A stretch of 10,000 nt of DNA from Chromera velia. Taxonomy: Eukaryota > Sar > Chromeraceae. Made by a program: the position numbers and the translations under genes. The stretch lies in NCBI GenBank assembly GCA_018398765.1, contig JAHBMJ010000020.1:1-10000 (forward strand). The letters are read 5' to 3'. Shown here piece by piece: positions 1 through 5,674 of the stretch; position 1 is the stretch's first letter; every line of letters begins with the position of its first letter. The notes below the pieces were generated by a model, which had not been told where the DNA came from, searched no databases, and was given only the letters and a program-made list of their open reading frames with translations.

Positions 1-345
1 CGGCGCCCACTGGGTTCTCATCCTAGGGTTTCCAGCCTTGTTTCCCCTTCTTCCTGTGTTGAAGTCGGTTGTGATCATTACAGGCAGGGGAGCGAACAGT
101 CCCGGAGGGGTGCCGCGTCTCCTCCTCGAAATGCGGGCCTTTCTGAGTACTCGGCCTGAGTATAAAAGAAGACTGAAGCTTGAGACGGTACCGAGGAACC
201 CGGGTGCGTTGCGGGTCTGTTGGAGGGGGGAAGACCGATAAGACAGCGATGCAAGGTGGAAAGGAAGAGGGAGAGGGATGAGAATGACCATGGGCCCATG
301 CAGGTCTTCGGATAGGGACTGGGTGGCGCACAGTCGGCATCAATT
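1..345. other. Unassigned flank upstream of the gypsy LTR
   Basis: This GC-rich stretch shows no protein family I recognise. The open frames on either strand are short and low in complexity: a 67-residue plus-strand frame from 38 and a 106-residue minus-strand frame over 23-343 rich in Pro, Ser and Arg. A TATA-like octamer lies at 162-169. It may be the sequence into which the gypsy element inserted, part of another repeat, or part of a longer gypsy LTR if my LTR start at 346 is wrong. Sequence alone cannot separate these options. Confidence 0.5.
162..169 (+). promoter_or_regulatory. TATA-box-like octamer TATAAAAG
   Basis: TATAAAAG is a good match to a eukaryotic core-promoter TATA box. It sits just downstream of a near-repeated GAGTA (147-151 and 160-164). 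No gene or LTR structure downstream confirms it as a promoter, and such octamers occur by chance. It would matter if the gypsy LTR actually starts upstream of the window. Confidence 0.2.
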
Positions 346-525
346 TGTTATCGCTTCTCTGGACGTTCCTTTGTCACTGCACATTGTCAAGATTACACGA
401 CTCAGTAATAATTAATGTGTTTCTTTCTCTGCCGCTGTTTCCTTTGTCTACACTCTGCCTCTAGGTTAGCACATATCCTTACCAGTGTGTTATTACTGGC
501 AATTTACTAGTACTGCTATACGCAC

Positions 526-535
526 TATATTATTA
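526..535 (+). promoter_or_regulatory. TATA-like AT run inside the gypsy LTR
   Basis: TATATTATTA lies 180 bases into the proposed 495-bp LTR, a plausible place for the U3 core promoter that would drive gag-pol transcription. It is the most AT-rich run of the LTR. The match is weak and no start site can be seen. Confidence 0.25.
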
Positions 536-650
536 AAATACACCAGCAAATACTATGTAGGCCGGCTACGAGCGGCGGGCACGCGACGGGCCTGCGGAGT
601 GGTGGCGCCGTGAGGCACGCGTGTGATTTATGTGGCACTGGCCGCTCTGG

Positions 651-683
651 CGTCATGTAGCAATCTGACGTGGACTGACGTCA
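651..683 (+). promoter_or_regulatory. Cluster of TGACG cores including palindromic TGACGTCA
   Basis: Three TGACG cores fall within 33 bases: CGTCA (inverted) at 651-655, TGACG at 666-670, and the full palindrome TGACGTCA at 676-683. TGACG is the known core of bZIP factors, including plant TGA factors acting at as-1 elements with paired TGACG motifs. The two direct copies are 10 bp apart, about one helical turn. In a retrotransposon LTR this could be a stress-responsive enhancer. If the TATA-like run at 526 is the core promoter, the cluster would lie downstream of it, which weakens that reading. Confidence 0.3.
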
Positions 684-843
684 GAAAAGCATCAGCCTGC
701 CTTCTAGCGACTGATTGACTAGCTGATTAATCTGTTTGACTGAACGTTGTGTGAACTCTTCTAGGTCAAACTTATATGTCAAGGAACCTCTGAATACACA
801 TCAACGTATTTAGAGTTCTTAGCCCCGTAGAACGCTAACAGTG

Positions 844-866
844 TGGTTACCAGAGCAAGGTTCCGA
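844..866 (+). other. Gypsy primer-binding site, initiator tRNA-Met-like
   Basis: The site starts with TGG (complement of the tRNA CCA end) three bases after the LTR end. It continues TTACCAGAGC and then a run resembling the complement of a tRNA T-arm. Compared from memory with the plant initiator tRNA-Met complement (TGGTATCAGAGC), it matches well if one extra base is allowed near position 848. This is where minus-strand cDNA synthesis would have been primed. The resemblance extends past the usual 12-18 bases. Confidence 0.65.
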
Positions 867-922
867 ACAGGGATTTCCAACTTTGTTCAGTCTGAATCCC
901 CTGTTGGTTGCAATTGTCTGTC

Positions 923-1049
923 ATGGAACAACTTCCCATTCTACTGACATCGGAGCAGGTTGGCAATGCTTTGCACAACCTTCAGCAGGGCATGCTGGCC
1001 TTGCAACAAAACTAGCAGCAGTTCCAGCAGATCCTCGAAGGTGTAGTTA
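923..1049 (+). pseudogene. gag: Gypsy gag, N-terminal fragment before the copia insertion
   Basis: The frame opens at ATG 923, 79 bases after the primer-binding site, as expected for gag. It encodes a Gln- and Leu-rich N-terminus that looks helical, which is common at the start of plant gypsy Gag proteins. Codon 31 is an in-frame TAG at 1013-1015 set in a Gln-rich run, so a CAG-to-TAG change is the simplest origin. The frame is cut after 1049 by the copia 5' LTR and resumes in phase at 5675 once the 4620-bp element and one 5-bp duplication are subtracted. The start is chosen because it is the first ATG after the primer site that is in phase with the downstream Gag. Confidence 0.7.
1045..1049 (+). 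repeat. Target-site duplication AGTTA, left copy
   Basis: AGTTA directly precedes the TG that opens the copia 5' LTR and is repeated exactly after the CA that closes the 3' LTR (5670-5674). Five bases is the usual duplication length for Ty1/copia integration. It proves that both LTR ends belong to one insertion event. Confidence 0.93.
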
Positions 1050-1338
1050 TGTTGAGCCGCCATGCCTGAAGTGCCCGCCGCCATGCGCGCCGCCTTATAG
1101 ATAGATGAGCCATGCCGAGCTGCATGCATGCATGTGCATACTTCTTCATGCAATTTGAATTAATTGCAATCAATAGTAGCATGCTCATAAAATGTGATGA
1201 GATGAAACGGCTGAACAATGAAAGGAACGGGAATATGCAATGCATCCCGTCCTTCAGTCTTTCCCTGTAAGAAGATCTTAAGAGACTCTAATGATAAGCT
1301 TCTAGTTGAGAAGATCTAGTGGCTTCTAGGGTCTTTCA
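1050..1338 (+). repeat. Copia 5' LTR
   Basis: The boundaries are fixed by alignment with the 3' LTR (5381-5669) and by the flanking AGTTA. It is 289 bp, colinear with its partner with no indel, and differs at nine sites, eight of them transitions. It contains a TGCA-repeat at 1121-1139, a small inverted repeat GCAATT/AATTGC at 1150-1167, and a TATA-like CATAAAATG near 1187. LTRs this short are common in copia elements. It should carry the promoter (U3) and, in the 3' copy, the polyadenylation signal, but neither is clear enough to assign. Confidence 0.95.
1121..1139 (+). repeat. TGCA short tandem run in the copia LTR
   Basis: About three TGCA units followed by TGTGCAT, also present in the 3' LTR at 5452-5470. 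The run includes CATGCATG, the RY motif bound by plant B3-domain factors, but simple repetition is explanation enough. The following base differs between the LTRs (A at 1140, G at 5471). Confidence 0.6.
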
Positions 1339-1372
1339 GTCAGTGTGGAAGGGCGATTGACCACGCTCGGGC
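1339..1372 (+). other. Copia leader, no clear primer-binding site
   Basis: These 34 bases separate the 5' LTR end from the first in-frame ATG. A copia element normally has a TGG-led primer site here, often complementary to initiator tRNA-Met. The only TGG (1346-1348) is followed by AAGGGCG, which does not resemble that tRNA. The frame upstream of ATG 1373 is closed by a TGA at 1358. A deletion that removed the primer site and gag together would explain the structure. Confidence 0.5.
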
Positions 1373-1813
1373 ATGGGACGAGAGATGGCAAGGGGCTCTG
1401 GTTCCTCGAACCTATTTACACCCCTGGCAGAGGACGACTGCGAGTGTGAAGAGGTCCGTTTTCCTTTTACTGATACTGGTTATAGTAAGCATCTGATTGG
1501 TCGTGACATGGATGATTGCATTGTAGACAGTTGGAGAAAGAAAGTGACGTATGAGAAAGCTGAGGGAGATTCTTTTCAGACAGACAGATACGTGCGTGCG
1601 CGTGTCGGTGTTTTGTCTCCAGAGAATGAAATCGAGGAGGTGTACATAGAAGGTGCATACTCGCGTTCGGTTCCTATTTCTCTTTTGTCTGTTCGGGGTC
1701 TCCGTCTGCAGAAAGTTGACAAGCCTTGTTAGGTCGAATTGCGTTCATCAAGAGACGGAAAGAAAGTTAAAGCATTGTTAGAAGAGAGAGACGGTATACA
1801 CGTAATTCGTGCA
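1373..1813 (+). pseudogene. Copia aspartic protease region
   Basis: Would cut the polyprotein into mature units. The catalytic D-T-G is at 1472-1480 (residues 34-36 from ATG 1373). Copia proteases more often carry D-S-G, but D-T-G is the general aspartic-protease form and should be competent. A motif ending S-L-L-S-V (about 1676-1690) matches the family's conserved N-L-L-S-V near the protease C-terminus. The stop TAG 1730 falls just after it. The downstream G-I-H-V-I (about 1793-1807) resembles the segment that precedes the pre-integrase domain. Residues ahead of D-T-G are acidic and unlike a zinc knuckle, so no gag remnant is seen. Confidence 0.7.
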
Positions 1814-1855
1814 TTTCCTTTTTCTTCTTCTTCTTCTTTTGTTTCTTTTTCTTCT
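1814..1855 (+). repeat. TTC-repeat tract encoding Ser/Phe-rich linker
   Basis: A pyrimidine tract rich in TTC/TCT units is read in phase as TCT codons, giving a run of five serines followed by Phe, Val and more Ser. It lies between the protease region and the pre-integrase domain. It may be a tolerated microsatellite expansion in a flexible linker. A second, similar tract lies at 2927-2962. Confidence 0.7.
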
Positions 1856-2038
1856 AAACGAGTGAATGAATGTGTCTGCCTGGCAGTCACCGAGGAAGAG
1901 AAGATTTCTTCTGGTGATGATCCCGTCTCCCCCCCGATAGAAAAAGCGATGGCAGGTGAAGAGCAAGCGGGAGCCTCTCAACCCTCCAGATCCGATTCTT
2001 TTTCTCTTGCTCAAGATGGTCAGATGAGCCAGAGAGAA

Positions 2039-2200
2039 TTGAACATGTGGCACTGCCATTTTGGACACTCGACAGGTAAGCGTTTGTATGCGACCCTGAG
2101 AGAAAAAGGAATGGCTCACCGTGTGTGCATGAAGGATTGTATAGAGATGATTGACTGTCGTGAGTGTAGAGAAGTGAATGCAACCATGAGAAGAATTCCA
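2039..2200 (+). pseudogene. Copia GAG-pre-integrase zinc-binding domain
   Basis: The tryptophan at 2048 opens the family motif W-H-x4-H, with zinc-ligand histidines at 2051 and 2066. The C-x2-C pair is at 2156 and 2165. Together these form the HHCC zinc site found at the N-terminus of copia integrases, which supports multimerisation and DNA contact. All four ligands are present, so this piece looks intact. Confidence 0.85.
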
Positions 2201-2233
2201 GCAAGACAAACACCGGGGGGGAGGGCAGAAGAA

Positions 2234-2716
2234 TTCAATGATGTTGTTGTGCATAACCTCTGCATGCTTGCGGGGGGTATGCCAGCCAGTCTCCTTATTG
2301 ATGGAAAAACGAGATTCATGCAGGGAGAGACTCTTTCTCGAAAAAGTCAGGCAAAGAGAGCAATGATCCACTGGACAAGGAAGTGGCAGAGACTTGAGAA
2401 AAGGAAACCAAAGATCGTTAAGACAGACAACGGAGGCGAGTTCGAGAAGGAATATGATTCTTTTTTGCAAAGAGAGGGAGTGCATCATGAGAGAAGACCA
2501 GACTACTGTCCTCAAGTACAGGGACAAGTAGAAACACCAAATAGAATTATAAAGAGACTCTTGAGAAAGACAGTCAGAAAGGCCCGCTTACCCAGATATA
2601 CAGAGAAATGGCTCTTTCTGGGGGTGGTGCAGCAGTTGAATGAAGTTGTGTCGACTGAAACAGGGGAGTCTCCAATGAAGGCAGTTTTTGGAGAAGAGAA
2701 GGCAGAAGAAATTTCT
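2234..2716 (+). pseudogene. Copia integrase catalytic core, first Asp replaced
   Basis: The integrase core would join cDNA ends to target DNA using a D-D-E metal triad. The second Asp is at 2426-2428 in the family motif K-T-D-N-G-G-E-F. The Glu is at 2531-2533 within G-Q-V-E, 34 residues after that Asp, one fewer than in the typical copia D-x35-E. At the place of the first Asp (usually D-x-C-G after a short hydrophobic strand) the sequence reads H-N-L-C, with AAC at 2255-2257. Asn there would abolish metal binding, and GAC to AAC is a single G-to-A change. The core ends with S-P-M-K-A-V-F-G (about 2669-2692), matching the family's S-P-x-E-x-L-F-G. Confidence 0.8.
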
Positions 2717-2905
2717 CCGATTGCTGTGGGGGACAGGGTGGTGGTGTATGATCCTCATCCAATCAAGAAGGGGGCAGAGCCTGTACACGGAAAGGAAAGC
2801 ATCTTTGCTTCTGTAGAGAATTCGTCTGTAGTGGTGGTTCTGATAGAAAAGGGGAACGGATGGAAGCCTTTGCGAGTGTATCCTTCACTTGTTTCACTTG
2901 TCAGG
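2717..2905 (+). pseudogene. Copia integrase C-terminal tail, SH3-like by pattern
   Basis: A beta-rich stretch follows the core, opening with A-V-G-D-R-V-V-V-Y and containing several Val-rich strands. The G-D-x-V opening is reminiscent of the small SH3-like DNA-binding domain that ends retroviral and Ty3/gypsy integrases. The usual copia signature here (K-L-D-x-R-S followed by a G-Y motif) is not evident to me. The resemblance is by eye only, and the stretch could be an unrelated copia tail. Confidence 0.35.
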
Positions 2906-2926
2906 TGGTCAGGCATTTCTTTTGTT

Positions 2927-2962
2927 TCTTCTTCTCCTTCTTCTTCTTCTTCTTCTTTGTCT
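2927..2962 (+). repeat. Second TCT-repeat tract encoding polyserine linker
   Basis: TCT codons give three Ser, Pro, six Ser, Leu and Ser. The tract follows the integrase tail and starts the long linker toward RT. Like the tract at 1814-1855, it keeps the frame open. The matching codon usage suggests similar microsatellite slippage in both places. Confidence 0.7.
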
Positions 2963-3740
2963 CCAGATAGACAGGGTTTTGTTTCACAAAAAGATTCTTT
3001 TTCGGATGTGGATGTGGATGAAATGGAGGTTGATTCTGGTGCAGGGAGGCATGCACGTTTCTCTTCTTCTTTCGGCCCTGCATACTTTTTCCCTGATGTT
3101 CCGCGGCGAGCTGCAAAGCAAGCCGAGCAGTACGTTTTGTCTCCCTCGATGGCCAGCGAGGGGGGTGAGGGCGCGAATGCATCAGTTCTTCCTCCTGCCG
3201 CTTCTGCTGGGCAGTCACTTTGGGGCGGCCACCTCGAGATGATTGCACAGCATCAGGGGGGGGAGCTGGACGGGGACACAGAGGGTGTGCAGGGCAGCCA
3301 GGCGAATGGGTCTGGGCAAGGGGGGTCAGATTCCGGTCAGGCCTCTATTCCGAGAAGGAAAGACAGGCGCAGATGTCAGTCGGTGCCTACAGACGGTCAG
3401 TCAGTATGCGAGTCCGCTGTGAGTGGAATTTGGAAGCTGCCGTCTGACGATACATATTTTGTGCAGGAAGATGAAGAAAGGAAGGAAGATGTGCGTTTTG
3501 CACAAAGAAGAGAAGATGAGAATGAAAAGATAGAAGATCTGCAAGAGAGACTAAATGAGTTGAAGCAGAAGCTTGCGCGCGCAATCAAAGAAAAAGAGAA
3601 AGCCCGATGTTCCTTACCCCGTGTCTTGGAGGTCGATAAGGAAGTCGTGGAGAAGATGCTTTCTCACGTGAATCCAAAGAAAGGACACATTGATGCCACT
3701 TCAGAAGAGGTTGCGGAGGGGTCTCACGTTGAAGGACAGA
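2963..3740 (+). pseudogene. Integrase-RT linker with coiled-coil segment
   Basis: About 260 codons join integrase to RT with no catalytic motif. The first part (to about 3460) is low in complexity: acidic Asp/Val repeats near 3004-3036, then Gly-, Ser- and Gln-rich sequence. From about 3464 to 3604 it becomes strongly charged, rich in Glu, Lys and Arg, with Leu, Ile and Ala spaced as in heptads, so I read it as a coiled coil. A linker is normal in copia Pol. A coiled coil is not part of the usual description as I know it and could support oligomerisation or replace a missing Gag contact, but this is inference. Confidence 0.5.
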
Positions 3741-4639
3741 AAGCCGACTTGAATCAATTCATCGAATGTGATGTCTTTCAGCCAGGTGTGCGTCTGCCGA
3801 AAGGAAGAAAAGCCATGAAGTGCAGGTGGGTGCTTACTTGGAAAATGAAGGAAGGGAAAAGAATCGCAAAAGCAAGGCTGGTCGTAAAAGGGTTTCAGGA
3901 CGACCGAAAAGAGTTAGAGACTTTTAGTGGGACGGCAGATTGGTGGGCAGTTCTTTTAGTTCTTTCTTTTGCTTCTTCAAAGGGATGGACGGCTGCAAAG
4001 TTGGACGTCCGCACTGCTTTTCTGACTGCTCCCATTTCTGACTCTGTTTTTATCTAACTTCCCTCTTCTCTCCCTCCTGATTGTCCCAAATGGATGAAGC
4101 CAGGTGCCGTCTTGAAATTGAAAAAAGCAATGTACGGCCTTGCAGACAGTCCCCGTCTCTTCTCTCTCTCCTTTAAGAAGATAGCAAAGGAATTGGGGTA
4201 GGAGGAGATAAAAGAAAGCATTTTCGTTCACAGAGGCGGGGAGGGGAGTGAAGTGAAGGCCATGTTAGTTAGGCATGTCGATGATCTTCTTCTTTTTGCT
4301 GAAGATCCTCTTTCTTTCTTTTCTCCTCTTCAAGAAAAACTGAAAATGGATGAGCCTGAGGTGTTGAAAGAAGGAGAGACAATGAGTTACATAGGCATGC
4401 AACTAAAGAAAACAAAGGAAGGTTTTGAAATGAGTCAGGAAGAGTATTTTGAGTCCGTTGAAGTGGAAGAGAGCAAACTGAAGGGGAGGAAGATCAGACC
4501 AGACCTTTTAGACCCTCCAACAGAAGAAGAGATTAAAGAAGAATATGTGCCCCTCATGCAGAAGATCATGGGGGTGACTGGGTGGGCAGTAAGGACACAG
4601 CCAGACATTTCTTTTCTTTTTGGTGAGTTGAGTCGTTAG
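3741..4639 (+). pseudogene. Copia reverse transcriptase, two internal stops
   Basis: RNA-dependent DNA polymerase that would make the cDNA. The start is marked by the family's K-W-V-x-K-x-K region, here R-W-V-L-T-W-K-M (about 3824-3847). The first catalytic Asp is at 4004-4006 in K-L-D-V-R-T-A-F. The paired Asp are at 4280-4285 in H-V-D-D, where Y-V-D-D is commoner. The Y-G-L motif is at about 4133-4141. Stops lie at 4055 (in place of a residue before L-P) and 4199; a third stop, 4637, closes the region in the L-S-R motif. All three aspartates survive, so only the stops visibly break it. Confidence 0.88.
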
Positions 4640-5329
4640 TCGACCAAGCCGTCTGCAAAGAAGGTAGAAGGTGGTTTGCGTTTGTTGAATCATACGAAGC
4701 AAAGGAAGACCTCTCTTGTTTTTACCGCAGTCAAGGACCCCAAGATGGTTGTTTTCCATGATGGGTCTTATTCTCTCCAGAAGTGTGAAGGGCGATGGGG
4801 AAACGAAGCTTACCTTGTAGATCAGACAGAACAAGTAGACAGAGAAAGGATTCATGCTTTAAGAAAGAGTAACCTTTTTGCGTGGAAGAGTGCGAGAGTG
4901 AAGCGAAAGCTGATTTTGAGCACTTCGTTGGAGACAGTTGCATCTGCAGAGAGCGTGAAGAAAGCTTTTGCTTGGAAGGATCTGGCAGAGGCGCTTTGGT
5001 GTAAGAAAGTGCCGATTGAATTCGTGACGGATTCCGGGCCGTTGATGGATCAGCTAAAGTCTGGACAGGCAAAGGCAGAGCCCGTTATGAATGGTCTTCT
5101 TGCTTATGTCAGGTAGAAATTGCGTCGTCTGCGTTCCCGTGTGTACTGGTACAGGACTAGTGACATGAGGGCAGATAGACAGACCAAGCTCATGTTAGAG
5201 CACTGCAATAGTAACGTTCCTTCCACTGCGAGAGTTGTAAAAAAAGAGCAAGCAGGAGCACGTGTTAAGAAGATTGACTTTGCAAAGCGATTGAGCATGT
5301 GCATGAGAGTCAGTCGGCGTTGTGGGTAA
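4640..5329 (+). pseudogene. Copia RNase H and C-terminal tail
   Basis: RNase H would digest RNA in the RNA:DNA hybrid. Likely active-site acids are Asp 4760-4762 (in H-D-G-S), Glu 4931-4933 (in S-L-E-T) and Asp 5030-5032 (in T-D-S-G). These sit in the family order, although the usual D-A-D-W and D-N-x-S contexts are altered. A TAG at 5114 precedes the last 70 codons, which include the M-R-A-D-x-Q-T-K motif corresponding to the family's A-D-x-L-T-K near the Pol C-terminus. The tail is basic and ends at TAA 5327, 54 bases before the 3' LTR, a normal distance. Confidence 0.8.
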
Positions 5330-5370
5330 ACAGACGGCTCTGTATTTGTTCTTTCGTCTGTGCCTCAGTC

Positions 5371-5380
5371 AGGGGGTGAT
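5371..5380 (+). other. Copia polypurine tract
   Basis: AGGGGGTGAT lies directly against the TG of the 3' LTR. A G-rich purine run at this place is the RNase H-resistant primer for plus-strand DNA synthesis. It looks intact and supports the LTR boundary at 5381. Confidence 0.8.
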
Positions 5381-5669
5381 TGTTGAGCCACCATGCCTGA
5401 AGTGCCCGCCGCCATGCACGCCGCCTTATAGATGGATGAGCCATGCCGAGCTGCATGCATGCATGTGCATGCTTCTTCATGCAATTTGAATTAATTGCAA
5501 TCAATAGTAGTATGCTCATAAAATGTGATGAGATGAAACGGCTGAACAATGAAAAGAACGGGAATATGCAATGCATCCTGTCTTTCAGTCTTTCCCTGTA
5601 AGAAGATCTTAAGAGACTCTAATGATAAGCTTCTAGTTGAGAAGATCTAGTGGCTTCGAGGGTCTTTCA
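5381..5669 (+). repeat. Copia 3' LTR
   Basis: It is 289 bp, aligned without gaps to 1050-1338 at a constant offset of 4331. I counted nine differences. In 5'-LTR coordinates, checked examples are 1059 (G/A), 1087 (G/A), 1103 (A/G) and 1327 (T/G, the only transversion). The two LTRs are identical at insertion, so the roughly 3 percent divergence dates the event once a host substitution rate is known. Confidence 0.95.
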
Positions 5670-5674
5670 AGTTA
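5670..5674 (+). repeat. Target-site duplication AGTTA, right copy
   Basis: Exact repeat of 1045-1049, directly after the CA of the 3' LTR. Gypsy gag sequence resumes at 5675 in phase. Confidence 0.93.

Larger units (their letters stand above)
346..840 (+). repeat. Probable 5' LTR of the gypsy element
   Basis: The 3' boundary is placed at the CA ending the run TAACA (836-840), three bases before a TGG that begins the primer-binding site. The 5' boundary is placed at TGTTA (346-350), which makes a 5-bp terminal inverted repeat with TAACA and gives a 495-bp LTR. A second TGTTA at 488 is possible, but it would leave almost no U3 before the TATA-like run at 526. The partner LTR is outside the window, so neither boundary can be confirmed by comparison. 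No open reading frame of note lies inside. Confidence 0.45.
1373..5329 (+). pseudogene. pol: Copia pol polyprotein with five in-frame stops
   Basis: One uninterrupted phase of about 1318 codons encodes protease, integrase, RT and RNase H and closes at TAA 5327. Internal stops are TAG 1730, TAA 4055, TAG 4199, TAG 4637 and TAG 5114. Homology continues in the same phase across each one, so these are substitutions, not frameshifts. Several fit Gln codons changed by C-to-T; the stops at 4199 and 4637 sit where copia proteins usually carry an aromatic residue, so TGG to TAG is also possible. Translation from ATG 1373 would give only 119 residues. Serine-rich tracts mark the protease/integrase and integrase/RT joints. 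A gag-like region upstream is absent. Domain details are given in separate entries. Confidence 0.9.
1050..5669 (+). mobile_element. Ty1/copia LTR retrotransposon nested in gypsy gag
   Basis: A structurally bounded element of 4620 bp: 289-bp LTRs opening with TG and closing with CA, a polypurine tract before the 3' LTR, and perfect AGTTA duplications. The internal frame runs protease, pre-integrase zinc region, integrase, RT and RNase H, the copia order. No capsid or zinc-knuckle gag precedes protease: the DTG motif lies only 133 bases after the 5' LTR, too little room for gag. No TGG-led primer site is recognisable after the 5' LTR. Five in-frame stops and an apparent loss of the first integrase Asp make it non-functional. 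It is on the same strand as the host gypsy element. Confidence 0.95.

Noticed and set aside
23-343. Minus-strand frame of 106 residues in the upstream flank
   Set aside because: Composition is Pro/Ser/Arg-rich with no motif, no clear promoter and no homology I recognise. It is likely chance in GC-rich DNA.
841-1104. Plus-strand frame of 87 residues from the gypsy primer site into the copia LTR
   Set aside because: It starts at a GTG, spans the insertion junction and is out of phase with gag, which opens at 923.
1121-1139. TGCA tandem run as a possible CRISPR-like or functional repeat array
   Set aside because: Units are four bases, there are no spacers, and the run lies inside an LTR present twice. 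It is a simple microsatellite.
1778-2527. Minus-strand open frame of 249 residues
   Set aside because: It lies opposite the copia protease/integrase region, has no recognisable motif, and its content follows from the purine-rich plus-strand codons. It is a shadow of the Pol frame.
2889-3242. Leu-rich plus-strand frame resembling a membrane segment
   Set aside because: The leucines come from reading the TTC/TCT serine repeat in another phase. The Pol phase explains the region.
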